From the NCBI RefSeq assembly GCF_039539445.1, contig NZ_BAABDD010000021.1:1-64000 (forward strand): a stretch of DNA of 64,000 bases. The letters run 5' to 3'. This stretch comes from Salinactinospora qingdaonensis (GTDB lineage: Bacteria; Actinomycetota; Actinomycetes; Streptosporangiales; Streptosporangiaceae). The first letter of the stretch is position 1, and each line of letters begins with the position of its first letter. The notes under the pieces were generated by a model. It did no database searches. It saw only the letters and a program-made list of their open reading frames with translations, and had not been told where the DNA came from. Of this stretch, positions 44,801 to 53,000 are shown piece after piece. The position numbers were made by a program, and so were the translations under genes.

Positions 44801-45813
44801 TGAACAGGAGCGGTGGGGTGAGCGACCCGCCGGCACGTACCCATCTGCGCGATTTCGGCAGGGCCGCACACAGCCAAGACCCCACGCCGGAGGTCGCTGT
44901 CCAGGACCACCGTGAAACCAGCGATCCTCCGAAGGGAGAAACCGTGTCCCGGGACCGCAAGATCGCCCTCCGTTCCCTCGCGCCGCCCGAGACGAGCGCG
45001 GAGCAAGACCCGCCCACGCCGTCGCGGCCGCCCGTGTCCGGTGCGGTACCCCCCGCAGGGCCTGCGGCCGCGGAGCCGGCTCCGGCCGAGGAAGCTTCGC
45101 AATCGCCGCCTTTGCCCCCACACCTCGAACGCGAACTCTCGGAGTTGCTCGCCTCGGTGCTCTACCTCGCGCCGGAGGAGCTCGATCCTCGTTTGACGTT
45201 CCAGGACTTGGGGGTGGACTCGATTCTGGGCGTCGAGTTCGTCTCCTTGGTCAACGAGCGCTTCGGCGTCTCGATCAAGGCGACCGTGCTCTACGACCAT
45301 CCGACGCCTTCGGCCCTGGCCGGTCATGTCGCCGGCCTCCTGCACGAGGGGGAGCAGACGGCGGCCCCACCCTCCGCCCCGGCTGCACCCCTCCAAGAGG
45401 CGTCGGCACCGGCTGCGCCGACCTCGGGGCAGCGCACCTCGGAGGTTTTCGACGTGCTGCGGGCGCGGCTCGCCGACGTGCTCTACAGCTCCGAAGCCGA
45501 TCTCGGTGAAGACCAACCGTTCAGCGAACTCGGGCTCGACTCGGTGCTCGGCGTGGAGTTCACGAGGTTCATCAACAGCACCTACGGCCTTGAGCTGAAG
45601 GCCGACGTCCTCTACGACCATCCAAACCTCCGCGCACTGTCACGACATGTCGGTGAGCTCCTCACCCCGTCTGCTTCCTCCGACGCGGAATCTGCTCCGC
45701 CCTCCGACACGGACACGGTTCTCGCGGCGGTGCGTGACAACAAGCTGACGGTCGACCAGGCCCTCGGCATGCTCCAGGCGCTCTCAGCAAAGGAGTGGGA
45801 ACGTGACCGATGA
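38881..45813 (+). CDS. Trans-AT PKS: KS-DH-KR-ACP-KS-ACP-ACP (beta-branching module)
   Basis: The protein has 2310 residues. Module 4: KS (Cys178 in QTACSSS), DH (about 570-790; HVVDQEPVLP has Gln at the usual Gly), KR (about 920-1270; Rossmann motif NGMGHLA, catalytic Ser and Tyr kept in MFSSVSA and ADYAFAN), ACP (Ser1329). Module 5: KS (Cys1582), long Pro-rich linker, two tandem ACPs (Ser2114 and Ser2221) with DSILGVEF / DSVLGVEF and KAxVLYDHP, the pattern of carriers used by HMG-CoA-synthase cassettes. The C-terminal helix (VLAAVRDNKLTVDQALGML) looks like a four-helix-bundle docking element. Its first KS follows the glycine NRPS module. The next five genes supply the beta-branch enzymes. 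The architecture KS-ACP-ACP equals module 5 of virginiamycin VirA. It overlaps the following ACP gene by 11 bases. Confidence 0.95.
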   Translation: MSTDLSEEDPNAVALIGLACRFGSAGSAEELWELMGRAQSTVRRYSSEELLALGHDRATLDRSGFVPAGSALADAEAFDAEFFGYSPQHAEWLDPQQRLLLETSWHALEDACIAPRGTGLRTAVFTSVGQPASPPLSITDLDAAGMVRFSSTDKDFAATRLSYKLGLDGPSMTVQTACSSSLVGVHLAVESLLDEECDAALVGGASLHFPQAGYTASRDMILSPTGGCRPFDDSADGTVFGNGVGAVVLRRLADAVADGDPVRAVIRGSAVNNDGARKMDFHAPSPEGQEAVLREALVLGEVDPSTVGYVEAHGTGTHMGDTVEFSALARVYGGDRRAEPCLLGSVKNTVGHTNTAAGVAGLIRAVLCLEHGQVPAQHDFRSPNSQLSRAGSGLVVGEGAAHWPVTSGPRRAAVSSFGIGGTNAHVVLEQAPEPKSAPQMPAGPQIVALSARSVEALEETAGRLADALERSPQVRLADVAATLTLGREHERERLAVVCDDVATAIARLRDGGDLVRGTVDRVPADDGPKPQGGEDAASIARSWVEGRGQLPEPASQARRVRLPGYPFARRRWPRPGAGGEDPPRLSGMLDRNVSTLEAVRFERVLLPEEPLVADHVVDQEPVLPAAAYVDMALAAAQEALGAPVTGLRDVTIHRPLRVRARTRLLAEVVSEKQDTTVRVRSQQGAESVAHMEATVVTGEPVSVPTFEPDDQARSMPVEDLYRRFAAGGVEYGPAFRVLERLSRGADGAVATVVAADAGDHRVSPFLLDGVLQAVLGCLTEDDLDGETFVPFGVGRIDVLDDVPSRAHVHVRPVSSRGGGRRVRVFDLTVQGDGGAVVLRLNGLALRPVSRASATVPEGVHLYRPTTEALAPAEAEVTAPVVLYGTDAQAAACRDALGVSTVVRDVSELPHGDRRAPVVVWPLPEEPDLRAQVVAVFRMLRDLVRTLSRRGGRIVIPYPKGAAAGPGIAAVGRSLAAENPRVFVTAVEVAPQQDMATTVAGALATAAGGGDVLKNGRTTVLSPLRIRPRAGGRPFTVGGRYWINGMGHLAEALAAHLLDRYGAHVVLTGRSQDQGERGAVLERLSAAGGTVEYHRLDCTDSEAVGSFAAGIEPVQGVFHCAGVLRDSFVANKTPETAWEVVAPKLLGAMALDEATAHWELDHFVMFSSVSAPLGSLGQADYAFANAAMDTFAHQRSRRRSGRTLSIAWPYWSDGGMGGDTAEEMLGRVGMAPLTTGDGLMTLEALLSGEDVPVDPVVLAGDRERLTASFPQLRTDEPESPVARQEPTAGRSGADRDAVVGHIAAAVAEAAKIPLDQIVPERTFEELGLDSLLVVRTVELLERNFGPLAKTLLFEFQTVGELADHLLSEHAEQSAALEAPVSVDTPPPPPEVSASPAESHPARGQDAGAIAIIGMAGRYPQGEDLDEFWRMLLEGTDCVTEVPSERWDADALYDPDRERSDRTYTKWGSFLDGVTDFDAPLFNLSPREASITDPQARLFLENCWATLEDAGYRPDDLTGLDDPLHQRDVGVFVGAMYGEYQLHEAEERLRGNPILANSSYWSIANRVSYFFDFQGPSVAVDTACSSALTAIQLACESLRAGSCRVAVAGGVNVLIHPNKYFMLGQGRFASSDGRCRSFGAGGDGYVPGEGVGSVLLKPLTEAIAAGDHIHGVIRGSAVNHGGRTSGYTVPNPKAQADLITKALRDASLTAGELDYIEAHGTGTALGDPIEVRGLTSAFARDEVTRAGSVPIGSVKSNLGHLESAAGVVALHKVLLQMQHATLVPSIHATPPNPEIDFDATPFVVQQRVAPWRSRSGEPLRAGISSFGAGGANAHLVVEQAPERAPRSGASAGPVVVFLSARTDSALAAYAQALHDHVAETRPELDDIAYTFAVGRAELARRRAVPAGDLDELLEGLSKVAHGAAPAGTAETADWEAGGAVDKVAACGAAGRGRRIPLPTYPFERVRCWYDLQIEHLNRSGGVSDPPARTHLRDFGRAAHSQDPTPEVAVQDHRETSDPPKGETVSRDRKIALRSLAPPETSAEQDPPTPSRPPVSGAVPPAGPAAAEPAPAEEASQSPPLPPHLERELSELLASVLYLAPEELDPRLTFQDLGVDSILGVEFVSLVNERFGVSIKATVLYDHPTPSALAGHVAGLLHEGEQTAAPPSAPAAPLQEASAPAAPTSGQRTSEVFDVLRARLADVLYSSEADLGEDQPFSELGLDSVLGVEFTRFINSTYGLELKADVLYDHPNLRALSRHVGELLTPSASSDAESAPPSDTDTVLAAVRDNKLTVDQALGMLQALSAKEWERDR

Positions 45814-46042
45814 CGAGATCTTCGAGACGGTGCGCCGCCACATCGGCGATGTCCTTCCCCTCGTCGAGACCGACGCGATCCGCATCGACCAGAGCATGCG
45901 GGAGTTGGGGGCCAACTCGATCGACCGGATGGATGTGGTCATAGGGGTGCAGGACGAACTGGGGATCGCCATACCCAGCGACCACCTCGCGGGAGTACAC
46001 GACATCCGTTCGCTCGTGGACGTGCTCCGGGAGCACCTGTGA
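45803..46042 (+). CDS. Stand-alone donor ACP of the beta-branching cassette
   Basis: This 79-residue acyl carrier has the phosphopantetheine Ser39 in GANSIDRMDV. The GTG start lies inside the end of the preceding PKS gene, behind GAGTGGGA. In beta-branching cassettes this protein is malonylated by a trans AT, decarboxylated by the partner KS, and gives the acetyl donor to HMGS. It overlaps the KS gene by 4 bases. Confidence 0.92.
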   Translation: MTDDEIFETVRRHIGDVLPLVETDAIRIDQSMRELGANSIDRMDVVIGVQDELGIAIPSDHLAGVHDIRSLVDVLREHL

Positions 46043-47301
46043 GGCCGAGAGATGGTGCGCGCCGGCGACCTGACCACGAGCGTGTCCTGGTCACCTCAGC
46101 CTCCGTCCTGAGTCCCCTCGCCGAGGAGCTGGACGGTTTCACCGAGGCCCTGCTCCAGGGGCGCAGCGGGGTGTGCCTGGCCGAGGAGAAAACGCCCGCC
46201 GCCTGGCTCCACGGGTTCACTCTCGACGGATGGTGCGCCCGCAACCTGGCGGACGACCCCGCCGGGGCCACGGGACTGCGCGCCACCGCGGGGCGGGCCG
46301 CCCCGCCCGCGCAGACCGCCGCCTGCGTCGCCGTTCAGGCGCTGAGAGCCGCCGGACTGACCGCAGGCCCCCGCACCGGCGTTCTCGTCGCCGGCAGCAA
46401 CCTTGCGCTTGACCACCAGGCTCGCACGGTACGCGGATTCCAGCGCAGACCCGGTGCGCTCCGTGCCTCCTACGCGCTGACCCACCTGGATATCGACACT
46501 GTGGGCACGGTCAGCGAGGTCACCGGCGCCTGCGCGGAGGGATGGACGGTCGGCGGCGGCTCTGCCAGCGGCTCCCTCGCTGTTATCCAGGCAGCCCGAA
46601 TGCTGGCGTCGGGCTGGGTGGACCACTGTCTTGTGGTCGCACCCATGGCAGAGCTGTCCGATACCGAGCGAGAGGCGTTCCGGCGTGCCGGTGCGATGTC
46701 CTCCGGCGATGGTTCCCGGGCTCCGCACGAGGTCTGCCGGCCCTTCGACGCCGACCGCTCCGGCTTCGTCTACGGCCAGGCCGCGGCGGCGCTGGTGATG
46801 GAGCGCGCCGATACGGCGCGCGGTCGCGACGCTCCCGTACTGGCCGAGGTCCTCGGGTGCGGACAGCGCCTCGACGCCAAACGCGGTACCGAGCCCTCCA
46901 GCACGGGACAGGTCGCCGCCATCCGCGCCGCGCTCGCCGATGCCGGCTGTGCACCGGAGGAGGTGGACTACATCAACGCGCACGCGACCGGATCGGTGCT
47001 GGGCGACGAGATCGAGGCCCAGTCGCTGCGAACCGTCTTCGGCACCGCGACTCCACCGGTCAATTCGACAAAACCGCTGGTGGGCCACTGCCTTTCGGCC
47101 GCTGGGGCGGTGGAGATCGTCGCAACCATGGCCCAGATGCGCGCCGGAGCCTGCCACCCCAACCCCAACCTTGACAGCCCGATCGACGATCGGCTCGGAC
47201 TCGTCGGTCGTACGGCAGTGGAGCACCGCATCCGTACCGCGTTGTCGTCCAGCTTCGCGTTCGGTGGAATCAACGCTTCGGTCCTCATACGGGCCGCCTA
47301 A
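46039..47301 (+). CDS. Decarboxylating ketosynthase of the beta-branching cassette
   Basis: This is a 420-residue free-standing KS. The nucleophilic Cys is replaced by Ser (GGGSASGSLAV), while both active-site His are kept (NAHATGS and LVGHCLSAAG). A Cys-to-Ser change is the hallmark of cassette KS enzymes that decarboxylate malonyl-ACP to acetyl-ACP without condensing. The GTG start overlaps the ACP stop by 4 bases, so ACP and KS are coupled partners. Confidence 0.93.
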   Translation: MRPRDGARRRPDHERVLVTSASVLSPLAEELDGFTEALLQGRSGVCLAEEKTPAAWLHGFTLDGWCARNLADDPAGATGLRATAGRAAPPAQTAACVAVQALRAAGLTAGPRTGVLVAGSNLALDHQARTVRGFQRRPGALRASYALTHLDIDTVGTVSEVTGACAEGWTVGGGSASGSLAVIQAARMLASGWVDHCLVVAPMAELSDTEREAFRRAGAMSSGDGSRAPHEVCRPFDADRSGFVYGQAAAALVMERADTARGRDAPVLAEVLGCGQRLDAKRGTEPSSTGQVAAIRAALADAGCAPEEVDYINAHATGSVLGDEIEAQSLRTVFGTATPPVNSTKPLVGHCLSAAGAVEIVATMAQMRAGACHPNPNLDSPIDDRLGLVGRTAVEHRIRTALSSSFAFGGINASVLIRAA

Positions 47302-47317
47302 CCCCCAAGGAACCCAG

Positions 47318-48565
47318 ATGAAGCAGGTAGGAATCGAGGCCATCAACGCCTACTGCGGCGAGACCTATGTGGATGTCCCGGAGCTGTTCCAGGCACGGGA
47401 TCTCGACGGCGCCAGGTTGGACAACCTGATGATGAGCCGTAAGAGCGTGGCTCTGCACTGCGAGGACGCGGTTTCGTTCGCAGTCAACGCGGCCAAGCCC
47501 ATCGTGGACGCCCTCAGCGAAGCGGAGCGGGCCTCGATCGAGCTGCTCGTCGTAGGCACCGAGTCCGGGGTGGACTTCGGCAAATCGCTGGCTACCTACG
47601 TCCACGACCTCCTCGGCCTGGGGCGTGCGTGCCGGCTGTTCGAGACTAAGCAGGCATGTTACGCCGGAACAGCCGCGATGCAGATGGCGGCGGCCGTCGT
47701 CGCGGCGAGCCCGTTCGACGGTGCGAAGGCGCTGGTGATCTCCAGCGACGTGGCCCGCCCCGTTCCCAACACCTACGTGGAACCGAGCCAGGGAGCGGGC
47801 GCGGCGGCGATGCTGATCAGCGACCGGCCCACCGTCGCTGCCTTCGACTACGGCGCCAACGGTTTTCACAGCTTCGAGACGATGGACACCTGTCGGCCCA
47901 CGCCCGAGACCGAGGCTGGAGATGTCGACCTCTCCCTGCTGACCTATATCGACTGCTTTCGGGGCGCGTTCACCGACTACGCGAGCAAGGTGGAGGGCGC
48001 CGACATCGTCGACTCCTTCGACCTGTTGGCGATGCACACTCCTTTTCCGGGCATGGTCAAGGGCGCCCACCGCACTGTTCTGCGCCGCCTGAAGAGTATG
48101 TCCCCGGAGGAGCTCGAAGCCGACTTTGTCCGCCGGCTGGGGCCCGCGATCACTTACCCCCGCGAAGTCGGCAACATCTACGCGGGCACGGTGTTTCTCT
48201 CCCTCGCCGGAGCCATCGACAACGCCGTCATCGACCGGGAATCGCGGATCGGGGTCTTCTCCTATGGCTCGGGCTGCTCTTCGGAGTTCTACAGCGTGGT
48301 GGTCTCCCCGGACTCACAGCGCGCGGTGCACGGGATGGGGATCGGTGCGGCGCTGGCCCAGCGCTACAGGCTCTCGGTCGAAGAGTACGACGAGATACTG
48401 GCCGCTACCGCCGAGCTGAAGTTCGGTGCTCCCGATTTCACGGTCGACCTGCACCGCTTCTCGCACATCGTGACGGCGCAACTGTCGCGGCGACCACGGC
48501 TGGCGCTAGCGGAGATCCGCGACTATCACCGCGAATACGTGTGGCTTGGCGGTGAGAACGGGTGA
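47318..48565 (+). CDS. HMG-CoA synthase homologue (beta-branch aldol enzyme)
   Basis: This 415-residue HMGS-family enzyme has nucleophile Cys114 in KQACYAGTAAM, catalytic His in AMHTPFPGM and the GTESGVDFGKS region. It should add acetyl from the donor ACP to the beta-keto group held on the tandem ACPs, giving an HMG-like branch. I chose ATG 47318 behind CCCAAGGAA; the open frame runs upstream into the KS gene but that part does not resemble HMGS. It overlaps the next gene by 4 bases. Confidence 0.95.
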   Translation: MKQVGIEAINAYCGETYVDVPELFQARDLDGARLDNLMMSRKSVALHCEDAVSFAVNAAKPIVDALSEAERASIELLVVGTESGVDFGKSLATYVHDLLGLGRACRLFETKQACYAGTAAMQMAAAVVAASPFDGAKALVISSDVARPVPNTYVEPSQGAGAAAMLISDRPTVAAFDYGANGFHSFETMDTCRPTPETEAGDVDLSLLTYIDCFRGAFTDYASKVEGADIVDSFDLLAMHTPFPGMVKGAHRTVLRRLKSMSPEELEADFVRRLGPAITYPREVGNIYAGTVFLSLAGAIDNAVIDRESRIGVFSYGSGCSSEFYSVVVSPDSQRAVHGMGIGAALAQRYRLSVEEYDEILAATAELKFGAPDFTVDLHRFSHIVTAQLSRRPRLALAEIRDYHREYVWLGGENG

Positions 48566-49296
48566 TACGTGTACGACCCGGCCCAGGGCACGTCCGTGTC
48601 ACCCTGGAGCGCCCCGAACGGCGCAACACGATCGACGAGGCGTTCCTCGACGAGCTGTCCGCGGCGCTGACCGAGGCCGAAGCTCGCGCGGACTGTCGGG
48701 TCGTGGTGCTCTCGGCGACGGGCGAGGACTTCTGCGCCGGAATGGACCTGGACACCTCGCACCTCGACGCCGGGGAGGGGGAACTGCCCTATTGGAGGCT
48801 GCTGGAGCGGCTCGCGACGACCGAACTCGTCACCGTCGCCGCCGTGGACGGCGCCGCGACGGCGGGGGGCGTGGGGCTGGCCGCCGCGTGCGACATGGTG
48901 CTGGCGGGGCGGAGCGCGACATTTCGGCTCACAGAGGCCCTCTTCGGGCTCGTGCCCGCGATGGCCCTGCCCTTCGTCGCGCGGCGTGTCGGAGAGCAAC
49001 GTGCTTTCACCGCCACGTTGACGGCCGAGGAGTTCGACGCGCAGGCAGCGGTGGAGACGGGGCTTGCCGACCAGACCGCGCCGACGGCAGAGGAGCTGGT
49101 GCGGCCCCTGCTAGTCAAGTTGCGCAGAGTCGACCGCGACACCGTCGCGGCGGTGAAGTCCTATCGCTCGACGGTCTTTCCACGCCCCGCCGAGCTGGGG
49201 GCAGTGGTCAGCCGGGCGTTTCTGGACCGTCTCGCCCAGCCGGACGTGCAGCGGAACATGGCCGATCTCAAGCGGGCACTCGGGGGGCTGCCATGA
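48562..49296 (+). CDS. Enoyl-CoA hydratase-like dehydratase (ECH1) of the beta-branch cassette
   Basis: This 244-residue crotonase-fold protein has the N-terminal VTLERPERRNTID strand, oxyanion-hole segments EDFCAGMDL and GAATAGGVGLAAACD, and an acidic residue in TEALFGLVPA, as in ECH1 enzymes. ECH1 dehydrates the HMG-like intermediate to a glutaconyl-type one. The GTG start overlaps the HMGS stop. The order ECH1 then ECH2 is typical. Confidence 0.9.
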   Translation: MIRVRPGPGHVRVTLERPERRNTIDEAFLDELSAALTEAEARADCRVVVLSATGEDFCAGMDLDTSHLDAGEGELPYWRLLERLATTELVTVAAVDGAATAGGVGLAAACDMVLAGRSATFRLTEALFGLVPAMALPFVARRVGEQRAFTATLTAEEFDAQAAVETGLADQTAPTAEELVRPLLVKLRRVDRDTVAAVKSYRSTVFPRPAELGAVVSRAFLDRLAQPDVQRNMADLKRALGGLP

Positions 49297-50045
49297 CCGA
49301 AACCGTCGTCGATCTGTCTTGGGAAGGGCCGACCGCTGTCGTCACGATGGCGGACACGGTGGGACGCAACACCTTCAGCCCGGAACTGTCGGGCGGGCTG
49401 GTCGCGGCCGTGGAGGCCGCGGCCGCCGAACCCCGCACGAGGGTGGTGCTCGTCGAGGGACTGCCGGAACTTTTCTGCGCGGGCGGCAGGCAGGCCGAAC
49501 TGCTGGACTTCGCGAAGGGGCGAGGCAGCTTCGACGAGGACGACTTCTTCCGGATCTTCCTGCGCTGCCCGCTGCCGGTGGTGGCAGCCGTGCAGGGGCA
49601 CGCGATCGGCGGCGGACTCGTGATGGCCCTGTACGCCGACCTCCTCGTGCTGTCGGAGAGGTCGATCTACACCGCCAATTTCATGCGTTACGGCTTCACT
49701 CCGGGGATGGGCGCCACCCACGTGCTCCCCGCCAAACTCGGTGCGCTCCTGGGCCAGGAGATGCTCTACACCGGTCGCAATTATCGGGGTGCCGAGCTGC
49801 GCCGGCGCGGGGCGCCACCGAGCATCGTCGCCCATTCCGAGGTTCCCCGCACCGCACGGGAGTTGGCCTCGACCGTCGCCCAAGCCCCACGCGGCTCGCT
49901 TGAGCTGCTCAAGAAGGAGACGGCGGCACCGCTGGCGGAGCGGACCGAGTCCGCGATCGCTCGGGAGACCGAGATGCACCGGGTCTCCTTCCACCTGCCC
50001 GAAGTACACGAGCGGATCAGCACCTCCTACGGCGGTGCGCGATGA
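49293..50045 (+). CDS. Enoyl-CoA hydratase-like decarboxylase (ECH2) of the beta-branch cassette
   Basis: This 250-residue crotonase-fold protein is PksI-like. It has PELFCAGG and GHAIGGGLVMALYADLLVLSE (split over the oxyanion hole), then YGFTPGMGAT, a sequence typical of decarboxylating ECH2. It removes CO2 to leave a methyl-branched alkene. ATG start within ATGA shared with ECH1; its own end overlaps the next PKS gene in the same way. No ER is fused or adjacent, so a simple olefinic methyl branch is expected. Confidence 0.9.
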   Translation: MTETVVDLSWEGPTAVVTMADTVGRNTFSPELSGGLVAAVEAAAAEPRTRVVLVEGLPELFCAGGRQAELLDFAKGRGSFDEDDFFRIFLRCPLPVVAAVQGHAIGGGLVMALYADLLVLSERSIYTANFMRYGFTPGMGATHVLPAKLGALLGQEMLYTGRNYRGAELRRRGAPPSIVAHSEVPRTARELASTVAQAPRGSLELLKKETAAPLAERTESAIARETEMHRVSFHLPEVHERISTSYGGAR

Positions 50046-53000
50046 CACGAGGAAACATGGACGCACGAGACATCTTGACCCGGCTCAGCAACGGGGAGCT
50101 CGACCTAGGCGAGGCGTCCGTCCGGCTGCGTGGACTCGACCGAGCCGCGACCGGTTCGCAGGAACCCCAAACCGGTGCCCCAGCCCGAGAGCCGATCGCG
50201 GTCATCGGGCTCAGCGCGCGCTTTCCCGGCTCTGAGGACGCGGACCAGTTCTGGGACCACCTGCTGGAGGGCACCGACTCGGTCACCCAGGTGCCCGCTG
50301 ACCGATGGCCGATCGAGCGGTACCACGACGCCGACCCCGGCGCCGTCGGTACCACCAGCTCCAAGTGGGGCGCTTTCATCGCCGACGCGACAGCGTTCGA
50401 CGCCGAGTTCTTCGGGATGACTCCGCGAGAGGCCGAGCTGACAGATCCGCAGGCTCGACTGTTCCTCCAGGAGGCGTGGCGCGCGCTGGAGAACGCCGGA
50501 CAGCTTCCCGCGGAACTCGCCGGCAGTCGTTGCGGCGTGTACGCCGGGGTGATGCTCAACGACTATGTGAACCGGATCGAGCGCAGCAGTCCGCACTCCC
50601 GGCTTCCCCAGGTGATGCAGGGAAACTCGAACTCGATGGTCACCGCGCGGTTGGCGTACCGGCTGGACCTACGCGGCCCCACGGCGACGGTCGACACGGC
50701 GTGCTCCTCCTCCCTGACCGCGCTTCACATGGCGTGTCAGTCGCTGTGGCTCGACGAGGCCGACATGATGGTGGTGGGAGGCGTCACTCTCTACTTCACC
50801 GAGCTCCCCTACGTCTATATGAGCGGCGCGGGGATGCTGTCGCCGAGCGGAAGCGAGCGGGCGTTCGACGCGGGGGCCGACGGCATCGTCCCCGGCGAGG
50901 GCTGCGCCGTGGTCGTACTCAAACACCTTTCGCGCGCGTTGGCCGACGGTGATCCCGTGCGCGCGGTGATCCGGGCCAGCGGGACCAACTCCGACGGGCA
51001 GACCAACGGCATCACCGCACCCAGCGGCGCGTCCCAGGCCGCGCTGATCAGGCAGACGTATGAGCGGTTCGGCGTCGATCCGGCCACGATCGACTACGTC
51101 GAGTGCCACGGGACCGGGACTCCCCTTGGCGATCCGATCGAGGTGGGCGCGCTCAACGAGGCGTTCCGAGGGTCGGGGGCGCCCGCCGGCAGCGTCCCGA
51201 TCGGCTCGGTGAAAAGCAACATCGGGCACACCTCCGCAGCAGCCGGCCTGGCCGGCCTGGTCAAGGCGATGGGTGTGGTGAACAGCGGGGAGGTACCCCC
51301 GACTTTGCACCAGGAGCGTGTGAACCCCCGGCTTCCCCTCTCCGAGGGGCCGTTCACGGTTGCCGACCGACGCATGACGCTGCGGGAGCCCCCGCGACCC
51401 AAGCGGGCCGCCGTGAGTTCCTTCGGGTTCAGCGGGACGAACGCTCACGTCGTCGTCGAGCAGCCGCCGGAGCCGCCGGCGCGCGCCGTCTCGGACGAAC
51501 CTGCGGTGGTGGTGCTGTCCGCGCGCCACCCCGAGGGGCTTGCTGCCGCCAAGCGGGCGCTACGGCGCTGGCTTGCCGGCCCCGGTGCGGCTGCGGCGCT
51601 CTGCGACGTCGCGCATACTCTCGCCGTCGCCCGGACGCACCATTCTCACCGGGAGGCCCTGGTGGTCCGTGACCGCGCCGAGCTGCTGGCGGCTTTGGAG
51701 GGGCGGCAGGTGTCGCCCGCTCCGGCCCATCTGGCCGAACTGGCTCAGCGTTACCTGGCGGGCGAGGATGTCGACTGGGCCGAGGTGTACCCGCCGGCCA
51801 CCCACCGCCGACTCGCCCTTCCCGGCTCCTCGTTCGCCGATGACCGATACGCGGTCGCGCCGGAAGAGCCCGGGGGCCGGGGGCAGAGCCGTGCCGGAAC
51901 CGAACCGGTGCCCCTGCCCCGCCAGGAAGACCCTCGGGTAGCCGAGCTCACCCTGCTACAGCCGGTGTGGACGCACCGACCGGAGCCGGCGGCGGAAGCC
52001 GCGGCGGGGGCGGTGGCCGTTCACGACCCACGCGGCGACCTCGTCGCGGCCCTCCCCGGGGCACACTCGACGTCCTCGCTCGACACGCAGCCCGCAGCGG
52101 TGGTGCTCAGGCTCGACCACGCTGAGAGCGCTGCGCTCGTCGAGGCCTTCGAGGTGGTTCGTGGGGTGCTGTCGTCTGGGACCCGCGACCGGCCGCTCAC
52201 GCTCTTGGTGCTGACGGCCGACCCCGCGCTCGCTCCCGCCGCGGCGGCCTTCCTCCGGTCGGTCTGCGGGGAGAATCCCCGCGTGTCCGGTCGCGCCGTG
52301 CTCGTCGACGACACGGGCGCGGCCGCCGCGCCCGTGGTCCAAGCCGAACTCGCGGCCCCGGGCACGCTGACCGAGATGTGCGTCGACCGGCGTGCGGGCA
52401 CACGCGAGGTGATGGCGTGGCAGAGCCTTCACACGGCGGACACGCGCCCGGAGGCGTTTCGCGTCGGCGGTGTCTACCTCGTGACCGGGGGCGCGGGAGG
52501 GATCGGCCGGGCTTTGACGGCGCATCTCGTGGACCGGTATTCGGCTCGGGTCGTCGTCTGCGGCAGGACCCCGTGGGAGGAGCTGGCGCCCGAGGCGCGT
52601 CCGCCGCTTCGCGCGGGAGCGGTCCGCTACGTGGCCGCCGACACCGCCGATCCCGACGCCGTCGTCGAACTGGTCGGCGACATCCTCGCCACGGAGGGCG
52701 AGCTGCACGGCGTACTGCACGCGGCGGGTCTGGTCCGTGACGCTTTCCTGACCCGCAAGGCCCCGCAGGACCTGGAAGCGGTGCTCCGGCCCAAAGTCGA
52801 CGGCGTCAGGGCGCTGGACCTGGCCACCCGCGACCTGCCGTTGGACATGTTCGTGCTGTTCTCCTCCGTCGCAGCGGTGACCGGCAACATTGGACAGGCG
52901 GACTACGCTTTCGGCAACGGCTACCTCGACGGCTTCGCCCATGACCGCGCCCGCCTGGTCCGCCACGGCCTTAGGTCCGGACGCACGCTCTCGGTGGACT

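Noticed and set aside
46530..46600. Frameshift or decay in the free-standing KS because of the missing Cys
   Set aside because: Cys to Ser is the conserved state in decarboxylating KS enzymes of HMGS cassettes, and the frame is intact.
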